Part shown: in pieces, positions 53,201 through 64,000 of the stretch
Layout of the letters: every line of letters starts with the position of its first letter
Position numbering within the stretch: the stretch's first letter is position 1
Origin: Sapria himalayana
Taxonomy: Eukaryota; Streptophyta; Magnoliopsida; Malpighiales; Rafflesiaceae
DNA length: 64,000 bases
Direction: 5' to 3'
Assembly (NCBI GenBank): GCA_029783825.1
Contig: JAREIK010002024.1
Location: forward strand, 529,575-593,574
The notes under the pieces: generated by a model
What the model was told of the DNA's origin: nothing
Databases searched by the model: none
Seen by the model: only the letters and a program-made list of their open reading frames with translations
Program-made: the position numbers and the translations under genes

Positions 53201-55490
53201 CTAAATAATAAATTTTTGTTTTTAAATTTTTACTTCTTTTCATATGCTTATATTTTTTTTTGATTAAAAATAAATTATTAAAATTATAGTTGTCTCACTC
53301 ATTATTTATTTTGTAAATAATATTTATATAAAAAATAAACTAATAAATAATTAAAATGAGATATATGATTTATTATATATGGTATACCAGTTTAATGGAT
53401 TGTTAATTTAGGGGTTTTTTCGTTTAGGAGTTTATCAATTTATGTTTTAGTCATTTAGTGGTTTATAATTTTTATTTATATAATAAAAATAAAGAAAATT
53501 TTTATTTGATTTTTCTGATTTTCAAAGGTTATAACCTTTGAAAATAAAATAATTTTTAAAATTATTTGAAATGTGAATACCATGTATAATTATATTAATC
53601 TTACTAATTATATATCATATAAATTCAATATAAAGAATTTTAAAGATTGATAGTATAATAATGATGAAAAATTAAATTAATAAACTATTATTAATAATAT
53701 AAATATTAAATAAAATATATTTACATAACACAAAATGATTCAAAATCAAATCAAAATATATTAATAAATAATAATATTTAATTTTCAAATATTTCCTTCT
53801 TTTTATAAGCTTATATTTTTTATTGATTAAAAATAAATTATTTAAATAATATTTGTCTCACTCAATTTTTTTTGTAATTAATTTTTCTAAATAATTAAAC
53901 GATAAATAATGAAAATGAATATTTAAAATTATAATAAATAGAAATAATAATGAGATTTATTATTTATTAAGTAGTATATAGCTGTTAAAAGGTTTATGTA
54001 TTTAGGGGTTTCGGGGTCTATGAGCATACAGATTTAAGTAAGAAAGCATTTAATGATCTATAGGTTTTATTTTAAAAATGAAATAACAAAAATTTTTTTT
54101 TTATTATTTTTTCTCTTTTTTTAAGGTTATAACCTTTGAAAATATAATAATTTTTAAATTTCTTTTCACATGTGAATACAATATATATGTATAATAATAA
54201 TATTAATTATATATCATATAAATTCAATATAAACAATTTTATTGATAGATATTCTAATAATTTTCAAAAAATAAATTAAAAATCTATAATGAATAAGATT
54301 GATATTACTTAAAATATAATATCAAAACCTAAAATGATTAAAAAGCAAAACAAAATATATCACTAAATAATAATTATTTGTTTTAAAATTTTTGTGATTT
54401 TTATATGCTTATCTATTTTTTGATGAAAAATATTTTTAATAAATTATATTTTTAACTCATAATTTATTTTATAATTAATATATGTATATAAATAAAAAAC
54501 TAAACAATCAAAATTTATTTTTTAAATTATAATGAAAACAAATATAAATGAGATTTATTAATTATTATTTAGGGTATATCGGTTTAAAGTATTATGTATA
54601 TAGGGGTATCAGGATTTTGTAGTTTAGTCATTTAAGTGTTTATTCATTTAGTGGTGTATAGAATTTATTTAAACAATGAAATAAAAAAATATTTTTTTTT
54701 TATTTTTTAACATTTTCAAAAGTGAATATAATATTTAGTCATAATAATCATTATATTTATATATCATATAAATTCAATATAAACATTCTTATTGATAAAT
54801 ATTCTAATAAAGTTCAAAAAATAAATTAATAATCTATTATTAATAAGATATATATCATTTAAAATATAATTACAAATATTAAAATGATTCAGAAGAAAAG
54901 CAAAATATATTACTATATAATAATTTTTTATTTTGAAATTTTTTTTTAAAAAAGTTTATTTATAATTTTTGATGAAAAATCATTTATATAAATAATATTT
55001 GTTTAATATATAATTTATTTTTTAATTAATATTTATATAAAAATATACAAATAAATAATTAAAATGAATATTCAAAATTATAATGAAAAAAAATGAGTTT
55101 TATTATTTATTAGTTTGAGTATACCGGTTTAATTTAAATTAGAAATATCTAACTAATATTTTATTTTGTAATTAATATTTCTATAAAATAAACTGATAAA
55201 TAATTAAAATAAAAATTTAAAATTAAGCTAAATAAAAATTAAAATGAAATTTATGATTTATTATTAATGTATACCAGTTTAATTATTTAAGTATTTAGAA
55301 GTTATTTCATTTAGCAGTTTAACAATTTATGTTTTTAGGCATTTAGTGGTTTATAGGTTTTATTTAAACAATAAAATAAAAAAAAATTAATTTTTTCTCA
55401 TTTTCATGGGTCATAATCTTTTAAAATATAATAATATTTAAAATTTTTTGAAATGTGAATACAATATTTAGGTATAATAATATTAATAAT
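50224..55490 (+). repeat. AT-rich satellite array, segment 8b (forward)
   Basis: Forward heads at about 50,230 (g), 50,800 (x), 50,950 (c), 51,670 (e), 52,270 (l), 52,820 (m), 53,385 (i, empty LTR site), 53,980 (j), 54,575 (k), 55,120 (x), 55,280 (c). Near 51,282 the array jumps mid-body from one monomer into another (ATATAAATTAGTTATAATAATC), losing the lower part of c and the head of its neighbour. At 54,715 the palindrome of k is deleted. The order e-l-m-i-j-k-x-c-g-h-d-e-n across 51.6-58.2 kb repeats that of the reverse segment. No gene. Confidence 0.9.
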
Positions 55491-55650
55491 TATTCAATTC
55501 CACATGAGAACTTAAGCTGTAAGATGTCCACATGAACTAAGCTGTACTATTAAATTAATACTGAAATACTTAGGTATACATTAATTACAAATACAATTTT
55601 TTTGATTTATTATTCAATTTCACATGAGAACTTAGGTATAGCAATTTAAT
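55491..55650. other. Small foreign insert with internal 120-bp-spaced repeat
   Basis: Non-satellite sequence containing CACATGAGAACTTA twice (55,501-55,514 and 55,621-55,634). After the second copy it returns to satellite at GAAATGTGAATACAATAT, which also occurs just before the insert (from about 55,450). The insert is therefore bracketed by a short duplicated piece of monomer. AAGCTGTA-like words also repeat inside. It resembles filler DNA from break repair; no coding potential. Confidence 0.75.
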
Positions 55651-58600
55651 ACTGAAATGTGAATACAATATCATATAAATTCAATATAAACAATTTAATT
55701 GATAGATATTATAAAAATTATCAAAAATTAAATTAATAAACTATTAATAATAAAATATATATTAATTAAAAAATATTTACAAAACCAAAATTGATTCATA
55801 ATTAAAGTAAAATATCTTAATAATAATTTTTAATTTTTCAATTTTTACTTATTATATAAGCGTAAATACTTTTATTTATTAAAAAAATTATTTAAATTAT
55901 ATTTATCGCACTCATACATTATTTTGTAAGAAATATTTCTATTGAAATTAACTAATAAATAATTTAAATAAATATTTAAAATTATAATAAATAGAAATAA
56001 AAATGAGATTTATTAATTATTAAGTAGTATATAGCGGTTTAATGGCTTATGTATTTATGCATTTCGAGGTTTAGGAGTTTATTGATTTAACTGTGTATGC
56101 ATTTAATGGTTATAGGTTTTATTTAAAAAATAAATAAACAAAAAATTCATTTTTATTATTTTTTCATATTTTGAAAGGTTATAACCTTTGAAAATATAAT
56201 AATTTTTAAATTTTTTTCAAAAGTGATTCAATATTTAGTTATAATGATCATTATATTTATATTTCATATAAATTCAATATAAATAATTTTTTTAATAAAT
56301 ATTCTAATAATGATCAAAATATAAATTAATAATCTATTATTAAAAAGATAGATATCAATTAAAATATAATTACAAAACCTAAAATGATTCAGAAGGAAAG
56401 CAAAATATATTACTATATAATAAATTTTTGTTTTGAATTTTTTCTTCTTTTTATAAGTTTATTTATATATTTTGATGAAAAATAATGTATATAAATTATA
56501 TTTATCTAACTCATAATTTATATTATAATTAATATTTAATAAAAATAATGAATAAATAATTAAAATGAATATTTTAAATTATAAAGAAAAAAAAATAATA
56601 TTGAGATTTATTATTAATTATTTAGGGTATACCAGTTTAAAAGGATTACCTATTTAGGGTTTTCAAGATTTTGGATTTAATGACATAAGTGTTTAGGCAT
56701 TTAGTAGTTTATAGGATTTATTTAAACAATGAAATAACAAAAAAATTATTTTTGATATTTTATCACATTTTCAAAGGTTTTAACCTTTGAAAATGTGATA
56801 ATTTTAATTTTTTTAAAAAATGTGAATACAATATTTAGTAATAAGAATTATTATAATTATATATAATATAAACTAATATAAACAATTTTATTGATAGATA
56901 TGATATCAAATATCAAAAAAAAAATTAATATGCTATTATTAATATGATAGATATAAATTAAAATAGAATTGGAAAACCTAAAATTATTCAAAATGAAAGT
57001 AAAATTTATTACCATATAATAATTTTTGTTTTATAGTTTTAGCATCTTTTTATAAGCTAATATTTTTTTTGACGAATAATAAATTATTTAAATTATATTA
57101 ATGGTCTACGAGTTTAAAGTTTCAAGTATTTAGGGTCTTTTGTGATTATGTGTTTATAGATTTAAGTGTTTAGGCATTTAGTGGTCTATAAGTTTTATTT
57201 AAACAAAGATATAACAAAAAATTTATTTTTATTTTTTTTTTCTAATTTTTGAGGGTTATAACCTTTGAAAATATAAAAATTTCCAAAAATTTTTCGAATG
57301 TAAATATAATATTTAGTTATAATAATCTTAATAAATATAAGTCATTTAAATTCAATATAAATAATCACATTGCTAGATATTATAATAATGATCAATAAAT
57401 ATATTAATAAACTATTATTAATAAGATAAATATTATTTAAAATATATTTGCAAAATCTAAATTTATTCAAAATCAAAGTATATAATGCTAAATAATAATT
57501 TTTTTTATATTTTTCTTTTTTTATAAGTTTATATTTTTTTTGTTAAAAATAAATTATTAAAATTTTATTTGTATTACTCATAATTTATTTTGTAATTTAT
57601 AATTCTATAAAAATAAACTAATAAAAAATTAAAATAAATATTTAAAATTATAATGAATACAAATAAAATTGAGATTTATTATTTATTATTCACAATATAC
57701 GTGTTTAATGGTTTAAGTATTTAGGTGTTTTGGGGTTTAGTCATTTAAGTGTTATGCCTTAAGTTATTTTATCTAATTTTTGAAGGTTATAACATTTCAA
57801 AAGATAAGAATTTTTAATTTTTTATTAAAATGTCAAAATAATATTAAGTTATAATAATCTTGTTAATTATATATAATGTAAAATCAATATAAATAATTTT
57901 ATTAATACATATTATAATAATGATCAAAAAATAAATTAATAAACTATTATTAATTAGAATGATATAAATTAAAATATAATTGCAAAATCTAAAATTATTC
58001 AAAATTAAATTAAAATAAATTACTAAATAATAAAATTTTGTTTTAAAAATTTCGTCTCTTTTTATGATCTTATATTTTTTTGATGAAAAATAAATTATTT
58101 ATATTATATCTGAATCACTAATAATTTATTTTGTAATTAATATTTCTATAAAAATAAACTGATAAATAATTAAAATGAATATTTAAAATTATAATGAATA
58201 CTAATAAAAATGAGATTTATTATTTATTTTTTAGAGTATACTAATTTAAAGGCTTATGTATTTATGGGCTTCGGGGTTTATAAGTTTAGTCATTAAGAAT
58301 TTAGGTATTTTGTAATTTATAGATTTTATTTAAAAAATCTAATTACAAAAATTTATATTTTTATTTTTTGTTATTTTCAAAGCTTATATAACCATTGAAA
58401 ACATAAAAATTTTTAAATTTTTTTTAAATATGAAATATTATTTTGTTATAATAATCTAAATAATTATATATTATGTAAATTCAAAATAAAAATTTTTTTA
58501 TAGATATTATGATGACGATAATAAAATAAATTAATAAACTATTATTAATATGATAGATATTAAATAAAATTATTTGCAAAACCTAAAATGATTCAAAATC

Positions 58601-59818
58601 AAAATAAAATATATTAATAACATAGATATTAAATAAAACTATTATTAATAAGATAAAATATACTGGTTTAAAAGATTATATATTTAGGAATTTTGGGATT
58701 TAAGAATTTAGTTATTTAAGTGTTTAGGCATTTAGTAGTTTATCGGTTTTATTTAAATATACAATAACGAAAATTAATTTTCGTTATTTGTTCTTATTTT
58801 TGAAGGATATAACCTTTGAAACTATAACAATTTTAAAATTTTTTTTATATGTGAATACTATATTTAGTGATGATAATCTTAATAATTATATATCATGTAA
58901 ATTCAATATAAACAATTATATTGAAATATATTTTATTAATAATCAAAAAATAAATTAATAAACTATTATTAATGAGATAGATATTATTTTAAATATATTT
59001 GCAAAATGTAAATTTATTCAAAATCAAAGTAAAATATATTACAAAATAATACTTTCTTTGATGTTTTGCTTCTTTTTATAAGTTTATATTTTTTGTTATT
59101 AAAAGTAAATTATTTAATTTATATTTGTCTTCCTCATAATTTATTTTTAATTTATAATTCTATAAAAATAAACTAATAAATAATTAAAATGAATATTAAA
59201 AATTATAATGAATACTAATAAAATTGAGATTATTTATTATTAATGATATACTAGTTTAATGGTTTAAGTATTTAGGCGTTTTGGGGTTTAGTGATTTAAG
59301 TGTTTAGGCCTTAAGTGATTTATAGTTTTTAATTAAAAAATTAAAACATAAAAAATTTAATTTTTTGATTTTTTTTTTAATTTTTGAAGGTTATAACCTT
59401 TGAAATTATAATAATTTTTAATATTTTAAATGTGAATATAATATTCAATAATAATAATCTTAATAATTATATATAATGTAAACTCATTATAAATAATTTT
59501 ATTAATAGATATTATAATAATGATCAATAAAAAATTAATAAACTATTATTAATAAGAATGATATAAATTATAATATAATTGCAAAATCTTAAATGATTCA
59601 AAATAAAAATAAAATATATTACTAAATAATAAATTTTTGTTTTTAAAATTTTGCCTCTTTTTATATGGATATATATTTTTTTGATGAAAAATAAATTATT
59701 TAAAATAGAGCTGTCTCACTAATACTTTATTTTTAATTAATATTTCTATAAAAATAAACTGATAAATAATTAAAATAAAAATTAAAATTATACTAAATAA
59801 TTAAAATAATTTATTTTG
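55651..59818 (+). repeat. AT-rich satellite array, segment 8c (forward)
   Basis: Forward heads at about 56,030 (g), 56,630 (h), 57,105 (d), 57,700 (e), 58,240 (n), 58,660 (h-like, after a body jump at about 58,615-58,650 where AACATAGATATTAAATAAAA interrupts), 59,260 (e). The final body runs as x-type to TTAAAATAATTTATTTTG, where block copy 3 starts. No gene. Confidence 0.9.
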
Positions 59819-60496
59819 TTCTTTCTCAACTCAAGAATGATTGCTAAAGCTTTAACCAAAATAATAGAAGCTTTTACTTTATCTCTATTATGTCTCATCA
59901 TATTTGATGTTGAATCACTGGGCTATCAAAGGTAATTTGACTCAGGTATGTTAACAGACTAAACCAAAGTTGTACCCCTATGTGTTGAAATAGCTAGTTG
60001 TTGAGGATGCTATTTATATTGATTATTGTAATTTCTTCTAAAATATCTTTTATGCACACACTCAAAGCAATTTTTTTAAAACATAGTTCACCTCTAAAAA
60101 AATAACCACTTTGTAGGCTCTTAGTACAAACTATTTCTAGGGTGGTTTGACCAAGGCAAGAAGAATGGGCTCTCTTTCAATCAAGAATCAAAAAATTTAT
60201 ATTATTGGCATGTCTAAGCCTTTTTTCTATATCCTCATTGATATGAAAAGTATCATTTCTTTTTTTTTATTTTAAATGAGTTATGTATACAAGCTCACAA
60301 TACCCAAAAAGGTGTAAATGAATCATATTCAAATGTATAAAAGATTTTAATCATTGCTCAAAATATTAGTCTTTCATATTGACACTTGAGGTCACAAATC
60401 AAAGGAAAATGCCATAGTGATATTTTCAATCCCAAGAATTTTAGCGATAGAAAGTTATAAAGAGTAGTACTCGAGCTTTTACTATTTCTAGGGTTA

Positions 60497-60733
60497 TCAC
60501 TTTTGCTCTCGAGGAATGTCCAAATTTACAATCATTCCTAGTGCAAGGACTTTGCAATATAATGATAAAATGCACAAGCTATGGTCATATCCAATACTGT
60601 GACCACGTATTATAGTGATTAAATATGTATTCATGATCATTCTTAGTGCCATTACAATATGTTCAACACAGAGACAAAAGATTTGGCATATTCTCATCGA
60701 TATGATTTTATGTTCTAGAGACAAAATATACAA
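60497..60733 (-). other. 78-codon open frame in left half of block copy 3 (doubtful)
   Basis: Counterpart of the frame at 41,985-42,230. It differs at many residues (for example ICQIFCLCVE against ICHNLCLSVE) and shows no sign of protein-level constraint. Not considered a functional gene. Confidence 0.15.
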
Positions 60734-60916
60734 TCATGACCATTGCTAATGCCACAATAATCTAAAGCAAGAAAGCGACTGAATTCATAACTCACCCCTT
60801 GAGTCATGACTTTGTGTTACATATACAAAAAAATAAATCTGTGAAATACTTAAAAGTTGTGAATTTCAATTTAAATTTAACACTTAGTCATTTGATTATA
60901 AAATTGCAAAACATGA

Positions 60917-60993
60917 GATTTAGGATTTAGGGTTATGTACCAGGGATATAGTTTATGGTTTATGGATTAGGATTTAAAGTTTAGGGTTTATTG
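60917..60993 (+). repeat. Interstitial telomere-like heptamers (block copy 3)
   Basis: Eleven units in 7-bp phase (gatttag, tttatgg, tttaggg, tttaaag and others); one unit (taccagg) has decayed without breaking the phase. Confidence 0.72.
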
Positions 60994-61031
60994 TTTTTTT
61001 ATGTTTTTTTTAGGAAAATACACACTTTATT
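60994..61031 (-). other. Poly(A)-signal plus poly(A)-like 3' end, copy 3
   Basis: Minus-strand AATAAA (TTTATT at 61,026-61,031) is followed by two A-runs interrupted by CAT, abutting the heptamers as in the other copies. Confidence 0.48.
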
Positions 61032-61879
61032 TATCATTTAGGCACACAACTTACAAGAGACTAAAAAGTTGACTAATTTAGGCCAGCCCACCAACTCATA
61101 TGCACTTTAATGATTATATGCATAAAATTCATAAAAAACATATTGCCTAATAATTCCAAACATACGAATACAACTAAAATCACCTAGTATTCCTGGATTT
61201 CAGAGTTCACATTGAGTCATTATGCGCATTGCGTCCTTTCCATTCGGATTTGTCCAAGCCTTTTGGAGGAACCTGAATGATGCACCAAATTAAAACTATG
61301 CAAATATAAGATTGTGCATGTGTGTGTCATGCAGCATCATGCATTTGCCTATGTCATTGCTATGCAATGGAATACATGTAAAACTGAATACCCATAAATC
61401 CACAAGTCCATATCTACGACACTTTGTCAATTCATTCTCACCTCTGAATTCCACATTCTTTTGCTCCAATGATCCTCAAAAGAGTATCTCTTGTGTTAGA
61501 ATGCTTCCTCCTCGAGCTCCAAGAAGTGGCTGTATGTTGCACCGACAAAATATCAAAAAATATGCATGCATCGGTGTGCATGTGTGATGAGGTCCATTTC
61601 ATAGTCTAAATATCTACACGTACAACCAAGCTAGAATATTAGTAAAATTACAAAATGCTATAAAAATGGGTCTTCTGTTCCCTAGAGTGTAGCATCGCCT
61701 AAGGTGTATTAACGAAATGCATTAGTGGGGCCCACTTAGAAATACTCATGGGTCCAGTTGCCATCATTGCTTGCTACATAGAGAACAGACAAGATTGTGT
61801 GTGTGAGTATGTCATTATCCCTCTCTACATGTAGATGGTGCATACAAAGTCCAAAATACAAATAAGATTACAAACATGT

Positions 61880-62190
61880 GCATGCTGGTCTGGACTCCAT
61901 TGCGTACTGGCCCTGCTTGGTGATGCTTCGGATTTTGCCGGCTCTCCAATTAAACATGGATTACCCGCTACTCCTGTTGGGCGAAGTTTGGGTGGCCCTC
62001 TATGCTACATGATAGGGCTAGTGGGACCCACTCCTAGCTACTCCTGGGTTTACTCCCAACCACTTTGCTCGATCTCGTCAGTTGTCTGAATGTTATCATC
62101 CCGGCTTGCTAGTGGGGTCCTCTACAAGTTAGTGGCTGATACTTCTGGCTGCTTCCAGGAATTTCTGGCCCCTCTAAATCCTACACCAGA
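61880..62190 (-). pseudogene. GC-rich core of block copy 3, possible decayed coding end
   Basis: The minus-strand frame contains DDNIQTTDEIEQSGWE before the TAA shared with copies 1 and 2. The plus-strand frame at 61,835-62,089 resembles that at 5,784-5,969 (LALLGDASDFAGS), but copy 2 does not keep it open. Not assigned a function. Confidence 0.2.
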
Positions 62191-62258
62191 ATAGACTAGA
62201 ATATGTGCAGGTGTGTACTATGGTCCGTCGCTATGTGTGTGTGGTGCAGTAGTATCAG

Positions 62259-64000
62259 GGTTTAAGAGTTTAGTAATTTAAGTATTTAGGTATTTTGTGG
62301 TTTATAGGTTTTATTTAAATAATTAAATAACAAAAAAAATTATTTGTATGATTTTTTCTCATTTTCAAGGTTGTAACCATTTAAAATATTATAATTTTTA
62401 ATTTTTTTTCAAATGTTAATACAATATTTAATTATAATAATCATAAAAATTAAATATCATGTAAATTCAATATAAATAATTTTATCGATCGATATTATAA
62501 TACTGATTAAAACTGATTAATAAACTATTATTAATAAGATAGATATTAATTAAAATATATTTGCAAAACCTAAAACGATTCAAAATCAAAGTAAAATATA
62601 TTACTAAATAATAATTTTTAATTTTTAAATTTTTGATTCTTTTTATAAGCTTATTATTTTTTTGATGAAGATAAATTATTTAAATTATATTTGTCTCATT
62701 CAAATTTTATTTTGTAATTAATATTTCTATAAAAATAAACTGATAAATATTTAAAATAAAAATTTAAAATTATACTAAATAAAATTTAAAATGAGATATA
62801 TCATTTATTATTACTATATACTAGTTTAATGGTTGAAGTATTTAAGGGTTATGCATTTAGGATTTAGCGATTTATGTTTTTAGGCTTTTAGTGGTTTATA
62901 TGTTTTATTTAAAAAAATAAAATAACAAAAAAATTTGCTATAATTATTTCTGATTTTAATAGGTTATAACATTTGAAAATATAATAATTTTAAATTTTTT
63001 TAAAAATATGAATACAATATTTAGTAATAAGAATCATTATAATTATATATAATATAAACTAAATATAAATAATTTTATTGATAGATATGATATCAATTAT
63101 CAAAAAATAAATTAATATGCTATTATTAATATGATAGATATAAATTAAAATATATTTAAAAACCTAAAATGATTCAAAAATAATGGAAAATTTATTACTA
63201 AATAATAATTTTTGTTTTTTAGATTTTGTTCTTTTTATAAGCTTATATTTTTTTTTTTGATGAAAAATTAATTATTTAAATTATATTTGTATCACTCAAA
63301 ATTTATTTTGTAATTAATATTTCTTTAAATTATTTAAATTATATTTAAGGTTTACGTGTTTAAAGGTTTAAGTATCTAGGGGCTTCGGGGTTTAGGAGTT
63401 TAGATATTTATCTATTTACACATTTAATGGTTTATAAGTTTTATTTAAACAATGATATAACAAAAAATTTATTTTTATTATTTTTTCTCATTTTTGAAGG
63501 TTATAAACTTTAAAAATATAACAATTTTTAAATTTTTTTAATATGTGAATACTATATTTAGTTATGATCATCTTAATAATTATATATGATGTAAATTCAA
63601 TATAAACAATTATATTGAAATATATTATATTAATGATCAAAAAATAAAATAATAAACTATTATTAATAAGATAGATATTATTTTAAATATATTTGCAAAA
63701 CTTAAATTTATTCAATATCAAAAAAATATATATTACTAAATAATAATTTTTTTGATGTTTTGCTTATTTTTATAAGTTTATATTTTTTTTATTAAAAGTA
63801 AATTATTTAAATTATATTTGGCTTCCTCATAATTTATTTTTAATTTATAATTCTATAAAAATAAACTAATAAATAATTAAAATGAATATTTAAAACTATT
63901 ATGAATACAAATAAAAAACAGATTTATTATTTATTATTTAGGATATGCTAGTTTAATGGTTTAAGTATTTAGGTGTTTTGGGGTTTAGTAATTTAAGTGT
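62259..64000 (+). repeat. AT-rich satellite array, segment 9 (forward, runs off window)
   Basis: Forward heads at about 62,262 (a), 62,825 (c), 63,355 (d), 63,955 (e, cut by the window end). The a monomer is nearly the same as those after block copies 1 and 2. About 62,720-62,830 shows an x-like body fused without the b monomer that follows a in the other two places. No gene. Confidence 0.9.

Larger units (their letters stand above)
59819..62258. mobile_element. GC-richer inserted block, copy 3 (full length, ~2.44 kb)
   Basis: Collinear with copy 2 over its whole length, with scattered substitutions and small indels. Parts: left half 59,819-60,916; heptamers 60,917-60,993; T-run and AATAAA complement to 61,031; right half with GC-rich core (61,880-62,190) ending TAGTATCAGGG. 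Left flank (x-type satellite) and right flank (a-type octamers, then CAAGGTTGTAACCATT) match those of copy 2. The right flank also matches copy 1, showing amplification with the satellite rather than separate insertions. Confidence 0.65.

Noticed and set aside
349..53540. Regularly spaced palindromes as a CRISPR array or phage-like repeat
   Set aside because: Spacing is ~580 bp and the 'spacers' are themselves homologous. Composition and the LTR point to a eukaryotic nucleus.
4598..62258. tRNA or SINE promoter boxes in the GC-richer blocks
   Set aside because: I could not find a convincing pair of A-box and B-box motifs in either strand of the right half.
1..64000. Organelle origin because of high A+T
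   Set aside because: No rRNA, tRNA or organelle gene seen. Tandem ~580-bp satellite with telomere-like motifs and a solo LTR fits nuclear DNA.

Overview
This window looks like a block of plant-type nuclear heterochromatin with no convincing functional gene. Almost all 64 kb is one extremely AT-rich satellite family (well over 80% A+T by eye) with monomers of about 570-600 bp. The plant assignment is an inference. It rests on degenerate TTTAGGG-type heptamers inside three inserted blocks, an LTR-retrotransposon footprint, and the scale of the satellite array. The sequence does not let me name the species, or say whether this is centromeric, subtelomeric, knob or sex/B-chromosome DNA.

Each monomer has the same parts. 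(1) A central palindrome with core CAAAGGTTATAACCTTTG. (2) About 350 bp of A/T-rich sequence with diverged but alignable landmarks. (3) A 'head' of about 80-90 bp that is a strict 8-bp ladder of degenerate TTTAGG-like octamers. I call the orientation '+' when the octamers read T/G-rich on the given strand. Heads fall into recognisable subtypes, which I letter a to n. The letters are mine, made by eye.

Layout: 1-3,605 satellite in '-' orientation; 3,606-4,597 '+' satellite; 4,598-6,180 GC-richer block, copy 1 (5' truncated); 6,181-12,090 '+' satellite; 12,091-12,591 solo-LTR copy 1 (truncated); 12,592-21,202 '+' satellite; 21,203-21,775 solo-LTR copy 2 (complete, TG...CA, ATTAT target duplication); 21,776-27,070 '+' satellite; about 27,080 inversion junction with mirrored monomer order; 27,090-38,220 '-' satellite; about 38,222 second switch; 38,223-41,315 '+' satellite; 41,316-43,780 GC-richer block, copy 2; 43,781-59,818 '+' satellite, including a near-identical 636-bp tandem duplication at 48,964-50,223 and a small foreign insert at 55,491-55,650; 59,819-62,258 GC-richer block, copy 3; 62,259-64,000 '+' satellite.

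The parts fit together as a higher-order repeat. The subtypes recur in a fixed order (d-e-n-l-m-i-j-k-x-c-g-h, then d again) in both orientations, with a period near 8-9 kb. The solo LTRs and GC-richer blocks share satellite flanks between copies, so they were inserted once and then copied with the array. The most interesting observations are: the 8-bp telomere-like ladder inside a 580-bp satellite; a dyad whose centre changes length in symmetric TA steps; the filled-versus-empty-site proof of the LTR insertion; the mirrored higher-order order across 27.08 kb; and a polyadenylated-RNA-like 3' end abutting heptameric telomere-like repeats in all three GC-richer blocks. All alignments and similarity statements were made by eye.
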